This document shows positions 44,778 through 52,160 of a stretch of DNA of 64,000 bases, piece by piece. The position numbers were made by a program, and so were the translations under genes. Origin of the DNA: Gammaproteobacteria bacterium. GTDB taxonomy: Bacteria > Pseudomonadota > Gammaproteobacteria > Pseudomonadales > Cellvibrionaceae. The first letter of the stretch is position 1, and each line of letters starts with the position of its first letter. The stretch is from positions 48,480-112,479 of the forward strand of contig SEBV01000019.1 in assembly GCA_004172865.1 (NCBI GenBank), given 5' to 3'. The notes under the pieces are model-generated. The model did no database searches, was not told the origin of the DNA, and worked only from the letters and a program-made list of their open reading frames with translations.

Positions 44778-45278
44778 CTAATCTTGTTTGTCTTGTGTGC
44801 GCGGTTTTTCGAACCAATCTTGATATTTTTTATGCACGCCGCGTGTTAATGCCTGTGAATAATCTTCCATAGTGTCAACTCCAACCAACACGAACACAAC
44901 GACTAAGGATAATTTTATTGCGGCAAGATCGTAGCCAATCGCGATACAAACACCGATAGAAGCCAGCGACCAAATAGTTGATGCCGAGGTTACGCCCCAC
45001 ACCATACCATCGCGCGCGAGCATTACGCCCGCGCCTAAAAATCCGATACCAGTAATAACTTGCCCAATAATACGCGATGGATCTGTAGCACTAGTGGAAA
45101 CGAGCATAGAAGCCGCAATAAAAATATAAGTGCCCAACACGATTAAGGCAGAAGTGCGAATACCGACAGGCTTACCACGCAGCTGACGTTCGAGACCAAT
45201 AATACTGCCGCATGCTATCGAAGTGAAAACTGCCTGCCATTCGAAAGGAGCAATTGAAATTATTTCTGCAAAGGTCAT
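44778..45278 (-). CDS. MgtC/SapB family membrane protein
   Basis: 166 residues with the MgtC N-terminal pattern: SIIGLERQLRGKPVGIRT, then GFLGAGVML and VWGVTSASTIWSLASIGV. The short form lacks the C-terminal ACT-like domain of MgtC, so it is SapB-like. Linked to magnesium stress or virulence in other species; role here unknown. Confidence 0.92.
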   Translation of the reverse strand: MTFAEIISIAPFEWQAVFTSIACGSIIGLERQLRGKPVGIRTSALIVLGTYIFIAASMLVSTSATDPSRIIGQVITGIGFLGAGVMLARDGMVWGVTSASTIWSLASIGVCIAIGYDLAAIKLSLVVVFVLVGVDTMEDYSQALTRGVHKKYQDWFEKPRTQDKQD

Positions 45279-45302
45279 ATCAACTCCATAAAAAAATAAT
45301 AG

Positions 45303-46508
45303 TTAATCTAATCCCATTGCGGTTTTGATAATGATTTTTTTTAGTTCTGTTAAGGAATTTAATTGGCGCATACCGGAATTTCGCAACCAGGTCAGCATTA
45401 AGGATTCGCTGCCAAATAAACGTTTAAATCCTTCCATTGCACCCATCATGGTTAAATTACTGGTTAAACGTTGGCGCTGGTAGCGGCGCAAAATAGAAAA
45501 ATCATTCAATGGAATTTTGCGCTCTAATGCGCGTTCAATTTCTTGTGACAGTGCTGCAACATCCAACAAACCTAAATTCACGCCTTGTCCGGCAAGTGGA
45601 TGGATATTGTGTGCAGCATCGCCCACTAAAACAATGTGCGGTTGAATATAAGTTTTTGCATGACGCTGACGCAACGGAATTGCAATGCGCTCAGCAGCAT
45701 GAATAATATTTCCAAGTTTATGTTCAAACGAAAAACCTAAACGCGCGCAAAAGTCTGCATCGTTTAATTGCATTAATTCATCAGCAAGTTCAATTTTTGC
45801 CGACCACACAATAGAACAAAAATGTTTTCCGTTTACATCTGGCAAAGGTAAGAAAGCAAGTGGTCCACTGCGCATAAACCGTTGCCACGCAGTTGCTTGA
45901 TGCGGCAATTCTGTTTGGACTGTAGTAATGATAGCTTTATGGCCGTAATCCCATTCGCGCGTTTCAAATTCGGCGAGATCGCGCACGCTTGATTGCGAAC
46001 CGTCTGCAGCAATCAATAATGACGCATAAATTTTATTGCCATTATCCAATTCAAGTTCAACACCGTTTGCATTCTTTAATGCCGAAATACGCGCGGGCTG
46101 AATTAAGGTAATTTGTGAATACTGGGCGATTTTTTTTCGCAGCACATTGACGATAACTGAATTTTCAGTGATATGGCCTAAATGGCTTGCACGAACGTCG
46201 GCACAATTGAAATGAATTTCTGCTGTGCCTTCGCCATCCCATACATGCATATCGCGATAGGCGCACGCACGCGTTTGTAAAACTTCATCCCAAACGCCGA
46301 CATGTGATAATAGATTTTGCGAGGCTTGTGTAAGTGCAACAACGCGAGGATCAAAATTTTCACCATCAAAATAATGCGTTCCCTCACCCGCTTCGATTAA
46401 TGCAATTCGCAATGCTTGTGCGTGGTCCTGCTGCGCAATAGCGCAAGCCAGGCTCGCACCAACCAAGCCTGCGCCAACAATTGCAATATCAAATTCTTGC
46501 GTATCCAT
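45303..46508 (-). CDS. ubiI: UbiI-type FAD hydroxylase (ubiquinone synthesis)
   Basis: 401 residues. FAD-binding VGAGLVGASLA at the N-terminus, DG-type motif GSQSSVRDLA, and VLVGDAAHNIHPLAGQGVNLG. The UbiH/UbiI/UbiF family hydroxylates the ubiquinone ring. The operon order pepP-ubiH-ubiI is the reason for calling this UbiI (VisC). Confidence 0.9.
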   Translation of the reverse strand: MDTQEFDIAIVGAGLVGASLACAIAQQDHAQALRIALIEAGEGTHYFDGENFDPRVVALTQASQNLLSHVGVWDEVLQTRACAYRDMHVWDGEGTAEIHFNCADVRASHLGHITENSVIVNVLRKKIAQYSQITLIQPARISALKNANGVELELDNGNKIYASLLIAADGSQSSVRDLAEFETREWDYGHKAIITTVQTELPHQATAWQRFMRSGPLAFLPLPDVNGKHFCSIVWSAKIELADELMQLNDADFCARLGFSFEHKLGNIIHAAERIAIPLRQRHAKTYIQPHIVLVGDAAHNIHPLAGQGVNLGLLDVAALSQEIERALERKIPLNDFSILRRYQRQRLTSNLTMMGAMEGFKRLFGSESLMLTWLRNSGMRQLNSLTELKKIIIKTAMGLD

Positions 46509-46545
46509 AAGCCTCGTTTCAATTAATTATAAATAGAATGCGGAA

Positions 46546-46842
46546 TTAGGAGTTTGCTTTTGGATTCATAAAGTCATCGAAGTTTTCGATGTAATTATTG
46601 ATGTTATCTTCCAGCATCGCACGGTATTGCGTTATAAAATAATCAATAACTTCTGCACGTTTATTTTTTAATTCTTCTGCACTTTGCAAATCAACTGCGC
46701 TTGACCAGGCGTTAAAGCGCGATGCAGCAAACATCAGGGAAGCACTTACTTTGCCGCGAGCAGCATCAGGCAATTGTTCGTTAGCTAAAAAAATATGTGC
46801 GTCGGCACGTTTAAAGAATTTTTCGTCGGTATCTTCAGTCAT
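46546..46842 (-). CDS. DUF3144 family protein
   Basis: 98 residues, helical, with the DUF3144 pattern FFKRADAHIFLANEQL and SASLMFAASRFNAW. Function unknown. It sits between ubiH and ubiI, an arrangement I recall in several relatives, so it may be linked to that pathway by position only. Confidence 0.88.
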   Translation of the reverse strand: MTEDTDEKFFKRADAHIFLANEQLPDAARGKVSASLMFAASRFNAWSSAVDLQSAEELKNKRAEVIDYFITQYRAMLEDNINNYIENFDDFMNPKANS

Positions 46843-46875
46843 GGTTATTTCCTGTTATTGACTATTAGTTGGAGA

Positions 46876-48117
46876 TTATAAAAATTTTGCGCCCGCTGTG
46901 CCCATAGTTTGCTGCGCAAACTGGGTTTTAACAGCGGGCAATACATCCAGCCCAACAAAACCCAAATGCCGCAAGGCAATCAAGGGTAATGAAGAACTCG
47001 AAAATAGGCGCACTAACTTATCGCTAAATTCTATAGTTAAACCTTGATCCAATTGTTGGCGCTGCAAATAATCTTGCAGCACACTCAACTCACCCAGGAT
47101 TTTTCCGGCAGTATCGCCATGAATTAAAGAACTTACCAGACACACACAATCGCGCAATGACAAATTAAAACCTTGCCCTGCTACTGGATGTAAAAAATGC
47201 GCGGCGTTGCCTATTAACACAATACGAGAACGGATTTGCTCGCTAGCCGTAATTAGTTTTAATTCATAAATGTGGCGCTGGCTTACGAGCAGAAATTTTC
47301 CTAAACGCGTTCCAAAGCGCTGCTGTAAATGTTGTAAAAAATCTGCATCATTTAACGCAAAAATATCGTTCGCTTCGTTAGTTGGTAGAGTTAAAACCAA
47401 TGCCGATTCTGTAGCAGAAGATGATTCACCTAAGGGTAAAAGTGCGAGCGGACCCTGCGCAGTAAAACGTTCGTACGCGATGCCTTTATGCGGTTCGCTG
47501 TAGGCAACATTCGCAATCAAAGCTGTTTGATCGTAATGTTTAACATGCGAATCTATTCCGAGCGCTTTACGTAACGGCGAATCGCCACCATCAGCCACTA
47601 CCGCAAGTTTGCAATCGAGATTAAATATTTCATCACCGCATTTAACTGTTAATTGCGCACCTTCTTTTTGCGGAGTTAATTTTTCAACTCGCACGGGCGC
47701 GAAATAATGAATTGCATTTTGTTGTTGCAAACTTTCCAGCAAGACGCGGCCAATCCATGCATTGGGGATAACATAACCCACTGCATCTAAATCATAGGTA
47801 TCCGAATTAATCAGCCCACCCATGAGATGGCCTGCATCGCTAACGTGTACTTGTGATATCGCAGTAGCATGTTGGGATAATTTTCCCCATACGCCTAACT
47901 CGCGCAAAATTTCTACACTGCCATGAGCAATTGCGGTTGAACGCGCATCAAAGCTCTTTTCAAATTGCGTTTGATCAATATCAATAAAAGGTTGTGCTTC
48001 AAGCAATGCAATTTTCCAATCCGGCTTTTGTTGCGCAAGCAATAGCGCAAGGCTAGCGCCCACCATGCCGCCGCCGATAATTGCTATGTCGAATTTTTTT
48101 TGTGTAGTCATGCTCAC
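46876..48117 (-). CDS. ubiH: UbiH 2-octaprenyl-6-methoxyphenol hydroxylase
   Basis: 413 residues, FAD monooxygenase: GGGMVGASLALLLAQ at about 14-28, and VLIGNAAHFLHPVAGQGFNLSLRD. UbiH hydroxylates the ubiquinone precursor ring. Its start overlaps the pepP stop by four bases (ATGA), so the two are translationally coupled. Confidence 0.94.
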   Translation of the reverse strand: MSMTTQKKFDIAIIGGGMVGASLALLLAQQKPDWKIALLEAQPFIDIDQTQFEKSFDARSTAIAHGSVEILRELGVWGKLSQHATAISQVHVSDAGHLMGGLINSDTYDLDAVGYVIPNAWIGRVLLESLQQQNAIHYFAPVRVEKLTPQKEGAQLTVKCGDEIFNLDCKLAVVADGGDSPLRKALGIDSHVKHYDQTALIANVAYSEPHKGIAYERFTAQGPLALLPLGESSSATESALVLTLPTNEANDIFALNDADFLQHLQQRFGTRLGKFLLVSQRHIYELKLITASEQIRSRIVLIGNAAHFLHPVAGQGFNLSLRDCVCLVSSLIHGDTAGKILGELSVLQDYLQRQQLDQGLTIEFSDKLVRLFSSSSLPLIALRHLGFVGLDVLPAVKTQFAQQTMGTAGAKFL

Positions 48118-49424
48118 GCCATCAAAGCTTCAATTTCTTCGACAGTTTTCGGAACATCTTTTGTAAGGACTTCATTGCCTTCTTTGGTAATGACTACATC
48201 GTCTTCAATTCGGATGCCGATGCCGCGCCATTTTCTGGCGACGCGCTCATTGTCGGGTGCGACGTAAATTCCGGGCTCAACAGTTAATACCATTCCAGGT
48301 TCGAGTACGCGCCATTCACCGCCGACTTTGTAATCGCCAACGTCGTGAACATCCATGCCTAACCAGTGGCCGGCACGATGCATATAAAATTCCTTATAGG
48401 CTTCGGTTTTAATTAATTCGTTAATATCTCCTTCGAGCAAACCAATTTTCACTAAACCTTCGGTGATAACTTTTACTGTGGTTTCGTGGGGATCATTCCA
48501 ATGATTTCCAGGTTTGGCGACAGCGATGGCTTCGAGCTGTGCTTGCAAACAAATTTCGTAGAGGATTTTTTGTTCGGGTGAAAATTTTCCATTAATGGGA
48601 AATGTTCTGGTGATGTCTGCCGCGTAACTTTCAAGTTCACAACCTGCGTCAATTAACACCAGATCGCCATTTTTTAATACGGCAGAATTTTCGATGTAAT
48701 GAAGTATGCAGCCATTTTTTCCGCCACCGACAATTGTGTTGTAGGCAGCAAAGCGTGCGCCGCTGATTTGAAATTCGTGGGAAATTTCTGCTTCGAGTTG
48801 ATACTCCATTTTGCCTGGTTTGCAATACTTCATAGCGCGCACATGTGCGCGTGCTGAAATTTCACCCGCCTCTTTCATTACGCGCAATTCCGCTGCGCTT
48901 TTAAATAAACGTTGTTCGTTTAAGAAATGACTGAGATCTAAAAATTCACCGGGCGGTGTTGCGCCTGAGCGAACTTTTGCGCGAATGGTATTTACCCAAT
49001 CCATGACTTGTTTATCGAATTCGCTGTCTTTTCCCATCGCATAATAAACGCGCTCGCGGCCTTCAATTAAGCCCGGCAAAATATCGTCGATGTCGTCGAT
49101 AGGAAATGAATCATCCGCTTCATAATCATTGGTCGCGCCGTCTGGGCCTGCGCGATAGCCATCCCAAATTTCGCGTTCGCGATTGCGTTCGCGCACGAAC
49201 AAAACATATTCGCCGTGTTCGCGGCCGGGAATTAAAACAAGTACAGCTTGTGGCTCAGGAAAACCGGAGAGATAAAATAAATCACTGTCTTGGCGATAGT
49301 GATGTTCAGTATCGCGGCTGCGCGTGCGCTCGGGTGCGGCGGGCACAATCGCAATACTGTTTGGCTCCATCATCGCCATTAATTCTTTGCGGCGACGGGC
49401 GAATTCCTGTTTGCTGATTCTCAT
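48114..49424 (-). CDS. pepP: Xaa-Pro aminopeptidase PepP
   Basis: 436 residues, usual length. N-terminal AMP_N domain, then the pita-bread metallopeptidase with metal ligands in LVLIDAGCELESYAADITR (two Asp), HRAGHWLGMDVHD (His), VEPGIY and IRIEDD (Glu). It removes N-terminal residues before proline. Upstream ygfB and downstream ubiH give the conserved ygfB-pepP-ubiH operon. Confidence 0.97.
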   Translation of the reverse strand: MRISKQEFARRRKELMAMMEPNSIAIVPAAPERTRSRDTEHHYRQDSDLFYLSGFPEPQAVLVLIPGREHGEYVLFVRERNREREIWDGYRAGPDGATNDYEADDSFPIDDIDDILPGLIEGRERVYYAMGKDSEFDKQVMDWVNTIRAKVRSGATPPGEFLDLSHFLNEQRLFKSAAELRVMKEAGEISARAHVRAMKYCKPGKMEYQLEAEISHEFQISGARFAAYNTIVGGGKNGCILHYIENSAVLKNGDLVLIDAGCELESYAADITRTFPINGKFSPEQKILYEICLQAQLEAIAVAKPGNHWNDPHETTVKVITEGLVKIGLLEGDINELIKTEAYKEFYMHRAGHWLGMDVHDVGDYKVGGEWRVLEPGMVLTVEPGIYVAPDNERVARKWRGIGIRIEDDVVITKEGNEVLTKDVPKTVEEIEALMA

Positions 49425-49469
49425 AGAAAATTCTCTTCGAATGGACGCGATAATTTAAGCTTACTTCAA

Positions 49470-50075
49470 TTAATGCACGTGATTTGATGCAGGCACTGCA
49501 ACCGAATCGCTGGACGCTTTATTGGTTTGCGCAGCGTATTCCAAAAATAGTGAAGCGGCGACCTGGCGAACGTATTCGGTGACTTCCATATAATCTGCTT
49601 CGTCGGATTCGTCGCCATCTTCTACGGCAATTTGCGAAATCGCGGCGAGATCACGCAAACCGTCTTCGGCTTCTTCGGTCAACACGCGCTCATTTTTACC
49701 TGCAGAACCAAAGCCGGTTAGAAAACCATAGCACCATTGGCCGAGTGTGGCCGTGCGTTGGCTTAGATCGTTATCGTCATCGGGCAGCAAAAGTTTTAAA
49801 CCAAAACCATCGCGCAATTGTTGCAGGGTTTCGTGATAAAGACTGGTGAGTGCTGCGCGAACTTTTTCGTCGGGCGCTTGCGTAAAATCCAAAAATTCTA
49901 CGGCATCCAACAGCCAGCGAGTTTCAGTGAGTTCAGCGCCACCACTCAATTTGCCGCTCAATAATCCGTGTAATTCAGATGGGCTATTGATAGCGCCAAG
50001 CGGGGCAATCAGATTGCAGAAATCGTCAAAGTTGAGAGTGGGCGCAAATTCTTGTTCAGGATGTTGTTCGTTCAT
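49470..50075 (-). CDS. ygfB: YgfB/UPF0149 family protein
   Basis: 201 residues with the YecA/YgfB pattern: SPSELHGLLSGKL, WCYGFLTGFG and DLAAISQIAVE. It lacks a metal-binding SEC-C tail. Role not settled. First gene of the pepP-ubiH operon and divergent from the zapA pair. Confidence 0.92.
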   Translation of the reverse strand: MNEQHPEQEFAPTLNFDDFCNLIAPLGAINSPSELHGLLSGKLSGGAELTETRWLLDAVEFLDFTQAPDEKVRAALTSLYHETLQQLRDGFGLKLLLPDDDNDLSQRTATLGQWCYGFLTGFGSAGKNERVLTEEAEDGLRDLAAISQIAVEDGDESDEADYMEVTEYVRQVAASLFLEYAAQTNKASSDSVAVPASNHVH

Positions 50076-50320
50076 GGAAGTAAAAAGCCATCAATAGGTA
50101 AAACTGGAATGCTATCACGATGTATACGGCAAGCTGCACTTTTCTGTCCCAAATGGTGGTTGCTAAAAATCTATTTTTTGACGAAGTTTGGAGTTTCGAT
50201 CAGTCATCGAATTCACTTTAAATCCAACCGCCAAAGCGGCGCAGCGATTGACCCTTGCGATGTCCCGCCATATAGTGGCAGCCTTGCGTAAATTTGCCTT
50301 GTTATTGGTCACTAAACATC

Positions 50321-50527
50321 ATGTCAGACGAACTTTTACTTTCTTTAGAAACCAAGCTTGATCGCTTGATTCTGCTCACCAGCCGTCTGCAGCAGGAAAA
50401 TACCGAGCTGAAAGCCCGCGAAAGCGCGTGGCTACAAGAACGCGTGCGCCTGATCGAGAAAAATGAGCTGGCGCGCAGCCGCGTCGAAGCTATGATTACC
50501 CATCTTAAAAGTCTAGATACTGAATAA
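50321..50527 (+). CDS. TIGR02449 coiled-coil protein
   Basis: 68 residues, almost all coiled coil (LETKLDRLILLTSRLQQENTEL and so on), matching TIGR02449. Located 20 bases before zapA in this and related genomes. By size, coiled coil and position it may assist cell division like ZapB; that is inference. Start is the ATG at 50321. Confidence 0.88.
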   Translation: MSDELLLSLETKLDRLILLTSRLQQENTELKARESAWLQERVRLIEKNELARSRVEAMITHLKSLDTE

Positions 50528-50546
50528 GAACCTAAGAGAAACCAAC

Positions 50547-50846
50547 GTGGCTAACGAAACTGTTTTTGTAAAAATCCTCGATAAAGAATACCAAGTCGCC
50601 TGCCCACGTGAAGAGCGTCAGGCATTGCTTGAATCTGCGCAATTATTAGATGAACGCATGAAGTCGATTCGCGGTTCAGGTGCGGTGATTGGACTGGAGC
50701 GAATTGCGGTCATGGCGGCGCTGAACTTGAGCCATGAATTGCTGCAAGCTAAATCCGGTAGCCCTACACCCGTTGGCGTGGCAACTGATAAGGCGGATTT
50801 GCAGCGTTTAAGCGATAAAATCGAACGTGTGCTTTCAGGGAATTAA
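50547..50846 (+). CDS. zapA: Cell division protein ZapA
   Basis: 99 residues. N-terminal globular domain with VFVKILDKEYQVACP, then a coiled-coil helix (IAVMAALNLSHELLQAK). ZapA bundles FtsZ filaments at midcell. The start is GTG at 50547. Followed by a terminator and 6S RNA, the standard zapA-ssrS-fau order. Confidence 0.95.
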   Translation: MANETVFVKILDKEYQVACPREERQALLESAQLLDERMKSIRGSGAVIGLERIAVMAALNLSHELLQAKSGSPTPVGVATDKADLQRLSDKIERVLSGN

Positions 50847-50861
50847 TCATTCCTGATTGGC

Positions 50862-50890
50862 AAAAAACGCCTGCTTTTGCAGGCGTTTTT
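50862..50890 (+). terminator. Rho-independent terminator after zapA
   Basis: AACGCCTGC (50866-50874), loop TTTT, GCAGGCGTT (50879-50887), then T-run. Confidence 0.92.
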
Positions 50891-51033
50891 ATTTGCGATG
50901 TTTTTCCACCAAACCGCTCGCGCTTAAATCGATTTGAGTTTTGAGCGTACAAAATCTCACATTTTGAAGTAAGTCCAGCGGTTTATAAGACTGTTTTTGC
51001 CTAAACGGTTATAAGTCCCAAGCTTAATATCAT

Positions 51034-51064
51034 TTGCGGTTGGTCAGGCACTCTGGGTTATACT
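51034..51064 (+). promoter_or_regulatory. Promoter of 6S RNA
   Basis: -10 TATACT at 51059-51064; a -35-like TTGCGG at 51034-51039 with 19-base spacing. Placement just before the 6S homology supports it. Confidence 0.6.
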
Positions 51065-51070
51065 GAACTC

Positions 51071-51198
51071 CGCCCTGGAATGTTTGCAAACCGACAAGTC
51101 CTTGAGCCGATTTCCACAAACTTGGTGGTGTCTCGTTAGTTTGGTGTGCATGTCCGCTTGACGGAAAGCCTTAAAAACCACAGGCGCTACCTCCTTGA
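51071..51198 (+). ncRNA. ssrS: 6S RNA, apparently missing its 3' strand
   Basis: Conserved 6S blocks are in order: CTGGAATGTTTGCAA, AGTCCTTGAGCCGAT, TTGGTGTGCATGTCCGC, TTGACGGAAAGCCTTAAAA and ACCTCCTTGA. These match enterobacterial and pseudomonad 6S RNA from memory, and the zapA-fau position is canonical. 6S RNA mimics an open promoter and binds sigma-70 RNA polymerase in stationary phase. The usual last 40-50 bases, which close the stem with the 5' end, are absent: fau coding homology begins where they should be. About 128 bases instead of about 180. Confidence 0.85.
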
Positions 51199-51710
51199 CC
51201 GCCGCCTGGGCATTACGCTATGTGATGAAACTGCCGAAGTTTGTGCGTGCAAATCATATCGCTCTTTATATACCTGCCGACGGTGAACTCAACCCGCGCC
51301 CAATCGCTGAACAATTGTGGAAGATGGGTAAACATTGCTATTTGCCAGTGCTTCACCCAAGCCAGGAACGTCAGCTTTGGTTTGTGGAATACACGCCTAA
51401 CGCTTTGCTAAAACCTAATCGTTTTGGAATCCCGGAACCTGATCATCGCTACGCCATACGAATTGCCGCCAATTTATTAGATATAGTGTTGTTGCCATTG
51501 GTGGGATTTGATCGCCAAGGCGGACGTTTGGGAATGGGCGGTGGTTTTTACGATACGACCTTTGCATTCCATAAAGGCAAAAAAAATAAGCCTTATCTAC
51601 TTGGATTAGCGCATGCGTGTCAGGAAGTTGAAAGTCTGGAAACGGCCAGCTGGGATATTCCACTCTATGGCGTAGTTACTGACAAAGAACTCATTTTAGC
51701 GAGCAAGTAA
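51195..51710 (+). CDS. fau: 5-formyltetrahydrofolate cyclo-ligase Fau, N-terminus missing
   Basis: 171 residues from a TTG at 51195, or about 161 from the ATG at 51225. ALYIPADGELNP, YLPVLHP, GRLGMGGGFYDTTFA and LGLAHACQ are the family landmarks; it converts 5-formyl-THF to 5,10-methenyl-THF. The usual first 20-30 residues with the RRAL-type helix and a proper start are not there. In-frame codons upstream to 51162 come from conserved 6S RNA, with a stop at 51159. Neither possible start has a ribosome binding site. See the finding on the junction. Confidence 0.8.
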   Translation: MTAAWALRYVMKLPKFVRANHIALYIPADGELNPRPIAEQLWKMGKHCYLPVLHPSQERQLWFVEYTPNALLKPNRFGIPEPDHRYAIRIAANLLDIVLLPLVGFDRQGGRLGMGGGFYDTTFAFHKGKKNKPYLLGLAHACQEVESLETASWDIPLYGVVTDKELILASK

Positions 51711-51794
51711 TAGCTGATAGATAGGATGAACTGCGCGAGGAATGGTTGCCAAATCCTTGGCAACAACTGCTAGATATCTAGACTCCTGCCAAAC

Positions 51795-51947
51795 CTACCG
51801 GGTTGATTCAGTAGTTTTAACATCGGGTGTTTTCACAACAACCTCTGCCGTGACTGTGCCAAACAATGTTTTGGACTGCAGCGCCAATGTCACGCAAACG
51901 CAGAGACAAAATATAATGACAACAACAGAAATAACATCGACTTTCAT
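51795..51947 (-). CDS. Possible small membrane or secreted peptide
   Basis: 50 codons on the minus strand: a strongly hydrophobic first half (VISVVVIIFCLCVCVTLAL) and a hydrophilic Thr/Val/Lys second half. AAAGGTGA lies five bases before the ATG, a better start signal than most small frames here. No family recognised. It lies in the 450-base gap between fau and the GH20 gene (51711-52160), downstream of the latter. Confidence 0.45.
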   Translation of the reverse strand: MKVDVISVVVIIFCLCVCVTLALQSKTLFGTVTAEVVVKTPDVKTTESTR

Positions 51948-51971
51948 GGTTTCACCTTTGACGCATCTTAT

Positions 51972-51996
51972 TGTAAAGAAAGGCGAAAATTCGCCT
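51972..51996 (-). terminator. Possible terminator downstream of the GH20 gene
   Basis: AGGCGAA (51981-51987) and TTCGCCT (51990-51996) with a two-base loop; on the minus strand a T-rich stretch follows. The tight loop makes it uncertain. Confidence 0.45.
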
Positions 51997-52160
51997 CAAC
52001 GCCAACCACAGAACCGCTAATTTGTGGAGAGGGAATTTGATATTAGTAGAGCTGCTCAAAAAAGAAACAAAACAAGCGAAAAATAATCGTGGATTTTGAA
52101 ATTTTCGTCAGTTTTGTGCGATACAGCGCACTTTACACGCCATATCGCTCACTTATTCAG

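Noticed and set aside
51742..52020. 92-codon plus-strand frame after fau
   Set aside because: No coding character; the better candidate is the minus-strand 50-codon frame with a ribosome binding site.
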